Below, in pieces: positions 9,449-16,865 of a stretch of DNA of 64,000 nucleotides. The DNA comes from Bacilli bacterium. Its GTDB lineage: Bacteria; Bacillota_I; Bacilli_A; RFN20; CAG-826. The notes under the pieces were generated by a model. That model saw only the letters and a program-made list of their open reading frames with translations, was not told where the DNA came from and made no database searches. A program made the position numbers and the translations under genes. The stretch covers positions 496,001 to 560,000 of the forward strand of contig DAOKYO010000002.1 in NCBI GenBank assembly GCA_035326105.1. The letters are read 5' to 3'. Position 1 is the first letter of the stretch. The number at the start of each line of letters is the position of its first letter.

Positions 9449-9464
9449 ATTGATGTTCGTCAAT
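9449..9464. promoter_or_regulatory. ArsR-family operator in front of the regulator gene
   Basis: ATTGATGTTCGTCAAT, the partner of the site at 9072-9087. It lies 37 bases before the ATG of the ArsR-like gene, in the zone expected for its promoter. Confidence 0.65.
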
Positions 9465-10003
9465 GTAATGCTGCAAAGATTTTAGTAAAAAATAAGTTTT
9501 TAGATTCCAAAATCATTTGCTATATAAATAAGAAACAGACCCCGACACCCGTATTAGTGAATTTAAAACCCCGAAGTACTGGTGATATTGAGCTAAAATC
9601 CTAACCGGCTTGTTGTTTTTATTTTGAATAAAGAACAAATTGTTTTAATGCTAATGCTCTTTCAAAACCAACCCTTCTACATTAATAATATCAACTTAAT
9701 TGTTAACGTTACATTGAAGTCAATTCATAGAATTTTCTTTTGTATAGCTCTCTTTTATCGTTTTTGCACTCCTCCTTACTAAAGGATTATGATCATATTT
9801 TCCATATTAATAAAATCATACAAATCATAAAAAAATTATATTTTACTCCGCTGGACTAATTATACCTGTTATATAAATAGGGCTCAAATCTCGGGTAGCG
9901 CATCGAAACACCCTTTATAAAAGATGGCTTCGGATTCAACACCAATTGCATCGTTGACTTGTAGTCTTGTCCAAATCATTTGGTCATCCTTTGTAATTTT
10001 GAA
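9465..10003. other. Intergenic stretch without recognised content
   Basis: About 540 bases between the ArsR operator and the terminator of the tRNA pair. I see no open frame with a ribosome site, no RNA fold I recognise and no repeat. Stop codons are frequent in all frames, so it may be decayed sequence. Confidence 0.5.
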
Positions 10004-10058
10004 CAAAAAAAAAAAGACAAGTAGTGTTAACACATATTGTGTCATCAACTAATTGTCC
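10004..10058 (-). terminator. Terminator of the tRNA-Asn/tRNA-Glu transcript
   Basis: On the minus strand an imperfect stem begins with GACAA near 10055 and closes with TTGTC near 10015, then runs into eleven T residues. It lies directly downstream of tRNA-Glu. Confidence 0.6.
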
Positions 10059-10070
10059 TAATTTTTGTAA

Positions 10071-10147
10071 TGGTGACCCGTACGGGATTCGAACCCATGA
10101 ATGCATGCGTGAAAGGCATGTGAGTTAAGCCGCTTCTCCAACGGGCC
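10071..10147 (-). tRNA. tRNA-Glu (anticodon TTC)
   Basis: Full cloverleaf: acceptor GGCCCGT pairs with ACGGGTC, the anticodon loop is CTTTCAC, the T arm is GGGTTCGAATCCC, and CCA is encoded at 10073-10071. It follows tRNA-Asn by seven bases on the same transcript. Confidence 0.95.
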
Positions 10148-10154
10148 AAAGAAA

Positions 10155-10229
10155 TGGCGCCTAGCGTAGGATTCGAACCTATAACCGATCGGTTAACAGC
10201 CGATTGCTCTACCGTTGAGCTAGCTAGGC
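10155..10229 (-). tRNA. tRNA-Asn (anticodon GTT)
   Basis: Acceptor GCCTAGC pairs with GCTAGGC. The anticodon stem is ATCGG/CCGAT around loop CTGTTAA, and CCA is encoded. It is the first gene of the two-tRNA unit, behind the promoter at 10259-10287. Confidence 0.95.
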
Positions 10230-10258
10230 ACCTTTTGCGTCACTTGGACGCATGTAGA

Positions 10259-10287
10259 AATATATCACATAGATTGGTTCTATGCAA
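10259..10287 (-). promoter_or_regulatory. Promoter of the tRNA-Asn/tRNA-Glu unit
   Basis: TTGCAT, a 17-bp spacer and TATATT on the minus strand, about 25 bases before the tRNA. The -10 is preceded by TGTGA. Confidence 0.7.
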
Positions 10288-10297
10288 TATTTTTCAC

Positions 10298-10528
10298 TTA
10301 TTTATTTAATTTCTTCTCGATTGATTTATAGACATCAGAAACGGTCTTAAATTCAATCATTTCATCATTGCTGAATTCAATTCCAAACTCTTCTTCAAGC
10401 TCCATCATCAGCTCAACTAAATCGAGCGAATCAAGACCTAATTCACGGAGTTCGGCTTCCGGTTTAACTTCATCAACCTTAAGTGTTTTAGCAAAAGCCT
10501 TCTCAATTTTAGCAAGCGTGTCATCCAT
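10298..10528 (-). CDS. acpP: Acyl carrier protein
   Basis: 76 residues, acidic, four-helix acyl carrier protein. The phosphopantetheine attachment motif LGLDSLDLVELMMELEEEFG is intact, with the modified Ser in Asp-Ser-Leu near residue 36. It carries growing acyl chains in fatty acid and phospholipid synthesis, or serves acyltransferases if the organism takes up fatty acids. The length is typical. The ribosome site GAGG precedes the ATG. It stands alone between the tRNA unit and the pilus-like operon, with its own likely promoter at 10566-10593; no other fatty acid synthesis gene is in the window. Confidence 0.95.
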   Translation of the reverse strand: MDDTLAKIEKAFAKTLKVDEVKPEAELRELGLDSLDLVELMMELEEEFGIEFSNDEMIEFKTVSDVYKSIEKKLNK

Positions 10529-10565
10529 ATGATATACCTCGGTTCTTTGTGCTATGCATTATCAT

Positions 10566-10593
10566 ATATTACCGAGAAATCCATTAAAGTCAA
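10566..10593 (-). promoter_or_regulatory. Candidate acpP promoter
   Basis: TTGACT (5 of 6 matches), 16-bp spacer, TAATAT on the minus strand, 38 bases before the acpP start codon. Confidence 0.4.
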
Positions 10594-10609
10594 GAATAAG
10601 GGGGAACAA

Positions 10610-10807
10610 TTACCACTGATTTTGGTCAACAAACGTTATTTTAAAGAATGCGAACGCCGGCTTTTGAGCGGCGTTTATTTCTTCGCTCAATCGATTGGAT
10701 ATCTCGTTGGCAGTACTTTGAAACATCGCCTTAAATGCTGTAGCCATGATACCGAAGATCATCAACACCAGCAGTATCGTTAAAAGTTGTCCTTTTAATT
10801 CTCCCAT
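10610..10807 (-). CDS. Small pilin-like membrane protein, last gene of Tad-like operon
   Basis: 65 residues: a short N-terminus (MGELKG), one hydrophobic helix (about residues 7-27, QLLTILLVLMIFGIMATAF) and an amphipathic tail. Size and layout fit a Flp-type major pilin, but the Glu/Tyr pair that normally follows the prepilin cleavage site is not seen, so this is a positional and architectural guess. It has the strongest ribosome site of the operon (AAAGGAGGTG), as expected for an abundant subunit. It lies 16 bases after the 112-residue membrane protein gene. Confidence 0.7.
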   Translation of the reverse strand: MGELKGQLLTILLVLMIFGIMATAFKAMFQSTANEISNRLSEEINAAQKPAFAFFKITFVDQNQW

Positions 10808-10823
10808 AGTATTTCACCTCCTT

Positions 10824-11162
10824 TCAGTTATAGTAGCCAATTACGACTGACCTAGTTATTGATATCATCATTTCTTCACTACTGATAATTAACGGATAAT
10901 AATAATGAGTAAGGGTAAATGTTAGTTGATCGCCAAACTGAGGAAAACAATTACTTATGCACTTCACTTCCACCTGATTGTTGGCCGCAATTACCTTGAT
11001 AGAATCATCCAATTTGCCGATTTTGCTAATTTTTTGCGCGATAAGTTGAGAAAGAGAGTCTAAATCACTCCTAATAATTTGAATGCTGAGAATATCACCG
11101 CCTAAAAGGAATGTTTGAAAAACAAATACAAGTGAGAGAATGAAGCCGATTTTAGAACCCAT
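10824..11162 (-). CDS. TadE/F-like pseudopilin candidate with C-x3-C
   Basis: 112 residues: one N-terminal membrane helix (about 5-25) followed by a soluble domain of about 85 residues, the layout of TadE/TadF minor pseudopilins. A Cys-Ile-Ser-Asn-Cys pair lies in the soluble part; the 128-residue protein at 13517 has a pair with the same spacing. It overlaps the TadC-like gene by 11 bases, so it is translationally coupled to the pilus motor genes. No family is recognised from sequence alone; the assignment rests on topology and operon position. Confidence 0.7.
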   Translation of the reverse strand: MGSKIGFILSLVFVFQTFLLGGDILSIQIIRSDLDSLSQLIAQKISKIGKLDDSIKVIAANNQVEVKCISNCFPQFGDQLTFTLTHYYYPLIISSEEMMISITRSVVIGYYN

Positions 11163-11790
11163 TAATAATCTCTCCTATTGATTCCATTACACCTAAGGCC
11201 AAAGTAAGAATCAATAGTCCCCCACCGAGCATTGGTAAAAAGGATACGGTAGCGTAAGATTGTTCTAAATGCTCAAAACGTTCATTTGTCTCTATTGATT
11301 GAAATTGTGAAAAAAGATGAAAAAAATTATTGAATGAATTCTTTTGACTTGAACTGTTTTCATATTGATATAATTGAATGATAATTTCCTCTATAAGGTC
11401 GGATTTAAAAGAATGAGCAAATTTTATAAATGGGGCCACTGACTTATCTAAATTGATTTCGTATATCAACTCTTTGACATCCTCTTGGATCATAGGTGAA
11501 GATAGTCTATTTGCTTCCGTTAAAGCATAATAAATCGTGGAATCATTATTCAGAAAATGGCGAACTCTGCTCAGGAAGTAAACCAAGCTTGCCAACCTGT
11601 CCTTGCTTTTCAATGATTTTAGACGGTGATGGTAGCTAACCGCCATAAAAATAAGTAAAATGATACTCATTAGAGCGATATTCGTAACCAGGCGATTTTT
11701 GGTTATAACAATAACAAAAGATAGAAATAAAACCGTGACGATTGCCATTAAAACTAGTAGTTTGAACCGGGATTTGTTTTTTTTGCTCAT
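11152..11790 (-). CDS. TadC-like inner-membrane platform protein
   Basis: 212 residues with two N-terminal helices (about 12-55), a soluble helical middle of about 120 residues and a C-terminal helix (about 185-205, LPMLGGGLLILTLALGV). That is the topology of TadB/TadC (GspF-type) platform proteins, which anchor the ATPase and drive pilin assembly. It follows the TadB-like gene with a four-base ATGA overlap. It is shorter than usual TadC (about 300), and sequence similarity is weak, so the family call depends on its place next to the TadA-type ATPase and TadB-like protein. Confidence 0.7.
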   Translation of the reverse strand: MSKKNKSRFKLLVLMAIVTVLFLSFVIVITKNRLVTNIALMSIILLIFMAVSYHHRLKSLKSKDRLASLVYFLSRVRHFLNNDSTIYYALTEANRLSSPMIQEDVKELIYEINLDKSVAPFIKFAHSFKSDLIEEIIIQLYQYENSSSQKNSFNNFFHLFSQFQSIETNERFEHLEQSYATVSFLPMLGGGLLILTLALGVMESIGEIINGF

Positions 11791-12482
11791 ATTTGCTCCT
11801 TGATAGTAATTTCGCTTTTAAAGATGCGACATCCGAAATAAAAGGTCATTATCAGAAGAATGTATAAAGTAACTAAACCTAAAGAAATATAATGATTGCT
11901 GATAATCATTTCATAGATGTCTTTAATACTAAAGCGCATCATAATCGCGGCTAAAAAACATAATATCCATAGTATTAGAATTTCGATGGTTTTTCTTAAT
12001 GAGAGTTTAATGACTTTTTGAAGATGGTTTTCCTCGCGGTGGATATCATCTAACAAGTATGTTGTCAGCGTCAAAATATCACCGCCTTCATTAATATAGA
12101 TAGTAATAATATCTTGAAAATTCCGATAAATAGGATAACGAAAATACTCGTTTAGGGCTCTAATGGCTTCAACCGCTGATAAACCACAGACTAAAGATCG
12201 AATAAGCGATTTATCATTTTCCCGTTCAAGATAAAAAATAAAGGCATCTTCAACTGTCTTTTTAACGTTGATGGCTACAATCAGATTACTGACGAAAGAA
12301 AAGCACATTCTTTGTTTCTTAATTAAAGATGCAATGATGCTGCCTTCATAAATAATGCTAATTAATCCCAGCAGGATAAAAATAGACGCCAAATAAAAAG
12401 TAGGAAACGGCCAGAACATCAGGGCGGCAATAGCCTCAAACACGATGGCAAAAATTGCGCCTATATAGATTTTTTTAATCAT
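11787..12482 (-). CDS. TadB-like (GspF-type) inner-membrane platform protein
   Basis: 231 residues: two N-terminal helices, a cytoplasmic helical domain and two C-terminal helices. The segment NEGGDILTLTTYLLDDIHRE resembles the conserved F-domain motif (EGG...L..ia..ir) of type II secretion / Tad platform proteins. It is expected to couple ATP hydrolysis by the neighbouring ATPase to subunit extraction from the membrane. It overlaps the ATPase gene by eight bases and the TadC-like gene by four. Like the TadC partner it is shorter than the usual family length. Confidence 0.8.
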   Translation of the reverse strand: MIKKIYIGAIFAIVFEAIAALMFWPFPTFYLASIFILLGLISIIYEGSIIASLIKKQRMCFSFVSNLIVAINVKKTVEDAFIFYLERENDKSLIRSLVCGLSAVEAIRALNEYFRYPIYRNFQDIITIYINEGGDILTLTTYLLDDIHREENHLQKVIKLSLRKTIEILILWILCFLAAIMMRFSIKDIYEMIISNHYISLGLVTLYILLIMTFYFGCRIFKSEITIKEQI

Positions 12483-13524
12483 TTTGTTTCTCTTTCCAGG
12501 TCTTATATAAATTCGAATTTATTTCCTCGATCATTTTGGCAAAGTCTAAAGGCAAGGGATAATAGAAGGGTTTGTCCTTTTTCTGATATATGAGATATGG
12601 AACTGAATGCTCATAGATCACAACCTGAGTAATCTGACGAACAATTCCTTCGTTGGTTATTCTCTTTTCCATATGGATATATAGAGGTATGTGATTGGTT
12701 ATGTCTTCAATTTTCGACTTTGAAGAATCAATCGAATCATGGTCTCCCATCAATTCTAAGACACGATAAGGAGTTAATTCCGCTTTGAGACTATGACAGG
12801 TAAAAATACTTGGATGCCCACTTCTTATCGAAGATATAATATCTTTCATTTCTCGACCGCGCGCTTCGGCAAGAATAATCCAATCGGGATTTTGCCGTAA
12901 GCTGGCTCTAATTAATTCTTGTATCCGAACCTCATCATTATCGCTTACTCGCCAAACAGAAAGATCCAGATCATATTGATTGTTCTCCTCAATCTCATCC
13001 ACTGAATCAATAAGAATAACTCGTTCATTATTGGGCAAGAGCGTCAAAATAAATTTTTGCATTTCCGTCTTTCCGCTACCCGCTTTACCGGAAATGGCCA
13101 TCGATAAATTGCATTGAAGATAAGCGGATAATAAGTCATAAAGTAACTGATTGCCAGTTTCTGTTTGTCGAAAATCAATTATCTTTTGATTGTGCTTCCG
13201 AATTGAAAAATGTATGACTTTCTCCCCATTTTTTCGAGCGAGACTGTCGTGAATTGCGCTGATTCTTAAATTGGCAATTGAAGTATCCATAATTGGTTTT
13301 GCCGTCGAAAACAGGACATTGTTTAAATTGGCTATTTGGCGAATAAAATCGTTGGCTTCGCTATGAGAAAACTTAATATCACTCTTTTTGCGGCCTTGCG
13401 TATGGGTGAAGAAAAACACCGAGGAGCCGTTATAACTGATATCTGTAACATCATCATCTTCCAGTAAAGTTTTTAACGGGGAAGAAAAAATATACTCAAG
13501 AAGTTTTTTTTCATTTTCATTCAT
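12475..13524 (-). CDS. TadA/CpaF-type secretion ATPase
   Basis: 349 residues of the GspE/VirB11 superfamily, closest in layout to TadA/CpaF. An N-terminal domain (1-110) is followed by the ATPase core: Walker A GKAGSGKTE (146-154), the acidic Asp box LIDSVDEIEE, then the stretch ASLRQNPDWIILAEARG (207-223) where TadA normally has RM-PD-IIVGE-RG, and the histidine box SGHPSIFTCHS. It is predicted to power assembly of a Tad/Flp-type pilus or pseudopilus. It is somewhat shorter than typical TadA (about 400-450), mostly at the N-terminus. Flanking genes overlap by eight bases on both sides, so the operon is tight. Confidence 0.9.
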   Translation of the reverse strand: MNENEKKLLEYIFSSPLKTLLEDDDVTDISYNGSSVFFFTHTQGRKKSDIKFSHSEANDFIRQIANLNNVLFSTAKPIMDTSIANLRISAIHDSLARKNGEKVIHFSIRKHNQKIIDFRQTETGNQLLYDLLSAYLQCNLSMAISGKAGSGKTEMQKFILTLLPNNERVILIDSVDEIEENNQYDLDLSVWRVSDNDEVRIQELIRASLRQNPDWIILAEARGREMKDIISSIRSGHPSIFTCHSLKAELTPYRVLELMGDHDSIDSSKSKIEDITNHIPLYIHMEKRITNEGIVRQITQVVIYEHSVPYLIYQKKDKPFYYPLPLDFAKMIEEINSNLYKTWKEKQND

Positions 13525-13903
13525 ATTGATTAATAATGCTGAACGTCAGTCCCTTTTGATACTCGAAGAATTGGGAAAAAGGAACTCGCAAATGAATGTC
13601 CACTACGCGGCACCGATCAAAGCAAAGTCCATCTTGCTGTTCGTTAAGATAGGTAAATGATATATAGAAAACGTCGGTGACGGAATATAGTTCCTTTATT
13701 AAATATGATGTGACGGAAGACTCCAACTCCGCCGGAATAAAGTATAACAGTTCTGGGTCTGCGCTGGTGACATCAACCGAATTCTCCACAACTCCACCGG
13801 CAAGCAAATAAAAAGTTCGATTGATGTAGTTAACCCGATAAGAAAAATCATAAATAACGACAAAGTTAACCAATAAAGTAAAGGCAACCAGCATATTAAG
13901 CAT
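13517..13903 (-). CDS. TadE-like pseudopilin candidate with C-x3-C
   Basis: 128 residues with an N-terminal membrane helix (about 3-22), then a soluble domain. The pair Cys-Phe-Asp-Arg-Cys is followed by VVDIHLRVPFSQFF, reminiscent of the C-terminal beta strand of TadE-like proteins. The same Cys spacing occurs in the 112-residue protein at 10824, so the two may be paired minor pseudopilins with one disulfide each (inference). The gene overlaps both neighbours by eight bases. No signal for C-terminal anchoring is seen. Confidence 0.7.
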   Translation of the reverse strand: MLNMLVAFTLLVNFVVIYDFSYRVNYINRTFYLLAGGVVENSVDVTSADPELLYFIPAELESSVTSYLIKELYSVTDVFYISFTYLNEQQDGLCFDRCRVVDIHLRVPFSQFFEYQKGLTFSIINQYE

Positions 13904-14903
13904 GCGTATATATCATCCTCTCCGCCTCAGGTATCCCCTGGTATGAACTTGTCCCCGTAGATATATAAGCCATCGCTTGGTCCATATCGCCAATCAAAGG
14001 ATGAGCATATAATATTTCCCCATTAAAAGTGGCCGCGGTTCGATTAAACCCTATGTTATATATTTCAATGGAAAAATTAAGTTTACTCCCTTCCATAAAT
14101 GAGTTTTTGGGAAAATAAACCAGCTCTGTCTCTTCATATCCTTGGTGAATTCTTTCTTGCGACAACTGATAGGTCTGCGTATCAAAATAAATGGGAACAA
14201 GTGAGAAAATATATACATTATTGATAAGCTTGATCCGCATCGGAAATATTGCCTTATCTTCCTTACTAAAAGCCGGAAAAAGATTGTTTTTGTCATCAAT
14301 TATTAGTTGCGCCCACATTTCTTCGCTATGATGCGAGGAACTTGTCACTGCCATTTGAAAGGGTGAAAAGTCAAAATGATGATATATGGGTTCCTCCTTC
14401 TTAGCGCTAAAATTCGTAAACCATATATTTTCATTTTGATACTGAACATCACCTAGCGATGAAACGTGGCAAGCCATTCCTTCCGGCACATAGTGCCTTA
14501 CAAAATTAATGCTTATATGTTTGTTTTCCCGCGGAAATATGGTTATCGTTTTACTGCGGAATTTTCGTATTTCATTATTTTTCCAAATTGCAATTGTCAA
14601 TCGCGTCTTTTCGACAATCGTCCGCCTAGCAATCGTCATGACAAAGGTTTTGTTCTGCCCATTGATGAAAGTTGTGTCTTGAGCAAATATCGATTCAAAG
14701 TCGCGACTTGAATCGCTGATGCATACGGTTACTCCGCCTAATCCGGTAAAAAATGGTTCCACGGTAAAGGCAAGATTGTTACTGATTTCGCTATCCAAAG
14801 GAAAAACATTAATATTTTTAATGACTAATGCCGGATTGGTTTCAAATACGAGCAGATTTGTCCCTACTACGGACAAGAAACTAAATAGCAATGATATCCG
14901 CAT
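13896..14903 (-). CDS. Large secreted protein of the Tad-like operon, function unknown
   Basis: 335 residues. An N-terminal hydrophobic segment (about 3-20, ISLLFSFLSVVGTNLLVF) can serve as signal peptide or anchor. The rest is beta-rich with alternating hydrophobic strands and no recognised domain. Its place between the small HTH-like gene and the pseudopilin genes suggests an extracellular component such as a tip adhesin or a minor subunit. There is no clear ribosome site. The start follows the upstream stop by three bases, so translation is probably coupled. The alternative that it is a periplasm-like scaffold cannot be excluded. Confidence 0.75.
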   Translation of the reverse strand: MRISLLFSFLSVVGTNLLVFETNPALVIKNINVFPLDSEISNNLAFTVEPFFTGLGGVTVCISDSSRDFESIFAQDTTFINGQNKTFVMTIARRTIVEKTRLTIAIWKNNEIRKFRSKTITIFPRENKHISINFVRHYVPEGMACHVSSLGDVQYQNENIWFTNFSAKKEEPIYHHFDFSPFQMAVTSSSHHSEEMWAQLIIDDKNNLFPAFSKEDKAIFPMRIKLINNVYIFSLVPIYFDTQTYQLSQERIHQGYEETELVYFPKNSFMEGSKLNFSIEIYNIGFNRTAATFNGEILYAHPLIGDMDQAMAYISTGTSSYQGIPEAERMIYTHA

Positions 14904-14906
14904 ATA

Positions 14907-15245
14907 CTAGTATATATATGATAAAAACTCTTTCATGGATATTAGTTTCAACCGATAGTATGTTGCCCGACTATAGTATTTTTGCCACCAATTCTTTTCA
15001 TCTAAAAAAAAGTAATCACTTTTTAAAATCAAAGCGTATTTAGTCGGTATTTCATCAAGTAAGTTATTTATTAGCGCAACAAAGTTTTCTTCATTATCAC
15101 CCGTTTTTTCTTCCGCCAGATAAAAATTTGGTCGTTCAATGCCCTTGTCGGCGATTTTTTTACGCGTCTTATAAATTCGATATATGGCCCCTAAGCGCTT
15201 GAACTCTTTGCTTAATTCACGGAAATTGGCTGTGTCTACTTTCAT
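14907..15245 (-). CDS. Small protein, possible helix-turn-helix, first gene of Tad-like operon
   Basis: 112 residues, lysine- and tyrosine-rich and without membrane segments, so cytoplasmic. The last 25 residues, with YYSRATYYRLKLISMKEFL, look like the turn and recognition helix of a sigma-70 region 4 or ArpU-type domain, and the size resembles the MG284/MPN403 group of Mollicutes as I remember it. It could regulate the operon it heads (inference). I chose the ATG at 15245 because AGAAGG lies eight bases upstream; the longer frame would need a TTG codon. It ends three bases before the start of the 335-residue gene. Confidence 0.65.
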   Translation of the reverse strand: MKVDTANFRELSKEFKRLGAIYRIYKTRKKIADKGIERPNFYLAEEKTGDNEENFVALINNLLDEIPTKYALILKSDYFFLDEKNWWQKYYSRATYYRLKLISMKEFLSYIY

Positions 15246-15301
15246 ATAAAAATCCTTCTTCCAATACGTAAGTAGCAAAAAAAAATCTTTTTTTTCAGTT
15301 T

Positions 15302-15330
15302 TTTATCTAAGTTATGCCATTTGTTGGCAA
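15302..15330 (-). promoter_or_regulatory. Candidate promoter of the Tad-like operon
   Basis: TTGCCA, 17-bp spacer, GATAAA on the minus strand, 57 bases before the first ATG. The -10 is weak. It overlaps the candidate gmk promoter on the other strand. Confidence 0.35.
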
Positions 15331-15348
15331 GTTAATATATAATATAAA
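15321..15348 (+). promoter_or_regulatory. Candidate gmk promoter
   Basis: TTGTTG, 16-bp spacer, TATAAA, ending 17 bases before the gmk start. An upstream TGGCAA is shared with the opposing candidate promoter. Confidence 0.45.
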
Positions 15349-15365
15349 CTAATTGGAGATAACTT

Positions 15366-15917
15366 ATGATCATACTTGTCGGTGCAAGCGCCTCAGGAAA
15401 AACGGAAGTTGCAAAAACGCTCGCTCAAAAATATGGTATTCGCAAAATTATCACTCATACGACAAGAGATATGCGTAAAGGGGAGCAAAATGGAGTTGAT
15501 TACTATTTTGTATCCAAGCCGGATTTTTTAGCCCTAAAAGAGCAAAATGCTTTTGCTGAGACAACCCTTTATAATGGAAATTTTTATGGTACAAGTAAGA
15601 AAGAGATTGGGGATAACAAAGTATTACTGGTCGACCCTAACGGCCTTAATGCATTTAAAAAATTAAACAATCCGCGAATTGTTACTTTCTTTTTATTCGC
15701 AGAAAGTCCAACTAGGCGAAAAAGGATGTTAGCGCGGGGGGATGACCCGAAAGTTATCGAGGAGCGCCTCACCAACGATCAGATTAAGTTCGCACCGGAA
15801 AATGTCGGCCTCACCAATTACGTGATTGACAGCGAAAATCAAAATGTGGAAGAAGTAGCCGATTGCATATATAGTCTCTATCAGAAACACTTAGCTCGCT
15901 TGGAATGCGACAAATAA
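15366..15917 (+). CDS. gmk: Guanylate kinase
   Basis: 183 residues of the P-loop guanylate kinase family, which phosphorylates GMP/dGMP to GDP/dGDP with ATP in the cytoplasm. The P-loop GASASGKT lies at residues 6-13, the GMP-binding region has TTRDMRKGEQNGVDYYFV, and the lid region has RRKRMLARGDD. Length is close to the usual 190-205. The start has TTGGAGAT upstream. It is a single plus-strand gene between the pilus-like operon and a convergent dehydrogenase gene, with only 11 bases between the two stops. Divergence from the canonical core (KTEV rather than KSTV) leaves some chance of a related nucleotide kinase. Confidence 0.88.
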   Translation: MIILVGASASGKTEVAKTLAQKYGIRKIITHTTRDMRKGEQNGVDYYFVSKPDFLALKEQNAFAETTLYNGNFYGTSKKEIGDNKVLLVDPNGLNAFKKLNNPRIVTFFLFAESPTRRKRMLARGDDPKVIEERLTNDQIKFAPENVGLTNYVIDSENQNVEEVADCIYSLYQKHLARLECDK

Positions 15918-15928
15918 AATTGTGACTT

Positions 15929-16864
15929 TTATCTAATGATGGTTTGGGCCCATTGCAATAGGTCTTGATCATCTTTTTTTATGTTCCGGGGATATTTTAT
16001 TTTTTTGGGGAATCCGGAAATATGAAATGGTCCCCGGGGAACAAAAATATAATTGGAATTATTTTCGTCCGCCATTAAACTTTCAACAATGCCGAGGCAA
16101 GCTTTTCGCGGATGGTGAACAAAAATATAGAGAAAACGATGTGCCGCTCGAGAGAAAAATTCGGAAAAACCCTTTGATTTACTATTGACTATGCCCGTTG
16201 CCGATACTCCCGGGTGCATCAGGAAAACCTGACAATTATTTGGTAGTACACTGCCGTCGCTTAATTTTCGGTTTTTTGCCAGTTGATAGGATAATCGGCC
16301 AATCATGGTCTTTGAAACATTGTATTGTTTTTGAAGCGAAAGTTGATTCAGCGATTCTTTATTCAATTGAGTTGGGAGACTCGTATTCCACCAAATTAAC
16401 GAGCCAACGAAAACGAGGTGCACCTTCTTTTCACTCTTAAGAATTCCACTTTCAATCAATTTGCTTATAAAGTAAAACAAGCCCATAAAATTCACGCCGA
16501 TAGTCAACGGATATCCATCTTCCGTTTTCAAATCGGCGGAAGGATGATAGATTCCCGCATTGAAGACTATGCCATCAAAAAAGGCTTTATCCCGTTTTAA
16601 CTTTAAAATCAGGGCCTCTATTTTCTGTTTTGACGCTTGATCATATTCAACCATTTCCAAATTAGCCTTTGGATTCAAATCCAAAATATCTTCACGGGCT
16701 TTTTTAGCCCGTTCCATGCTGCGGCAAGCCATGGTTACCTGCGCACCATAACCGGCTAAAATACGCGTAGTTTCATAACCGATTCCACTGTTGGCCCCGG
16801 TGACTAAATATTTTTTTCCTTGAAGATTCTTCTGGTGCCGTGCAATATAACTTTCTAGTTTCAT
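15929..16864 (-). CDS. Short-chain dehydrogenase/reductase
   Basis: 311 residues of the SDR superfamily, resembling the retinol-dehydrogenase/protochlorophyllide-reductase-like group. The dinucleotide motif TGANSGIG is near residues 24-31, NAG follows at the end of the fourth strand, and the catalytic YNVSK holds Tyr and Lys. The substrate is unknown. I place the start at 16864, where GGGAG precedes ATG and the upstream MATE gene ends one base earlier, so the two are probably co-transcribed. A longer frame reaching 16957 overlaps the MATE coding sequence and lacks a ribosome site. Confidence 0.9.
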   Translation of the reverse strand: MKLESYIARHQKNLQGKKYLVTGANSGIGYETTRILAGYGAQVTMACRSMERAKKAREDILDLNPKANLEMVEYDQASKQKIEALILKLKRDKAFFDGIVFNAGIYHPSADLKTEDGYPLTIGVNFMGLFYFISKLIESGILKSEKKVHLVFVGSLIWWNTSLPTQLNKESLNQLSLQKQYNVSKTMIGRLSYQLAKNRKLSDGSVLPNNCQVFLMHPGVSATGIVNSKSKGFSEFFSRAAHRFLYIFVHHPRKACLGIVESLMADENNSNYIFVPRGPFHISGFPKKIKYPRNIKKDDQDLLQWAQTIIR

Positions 16865-16865
16865 C

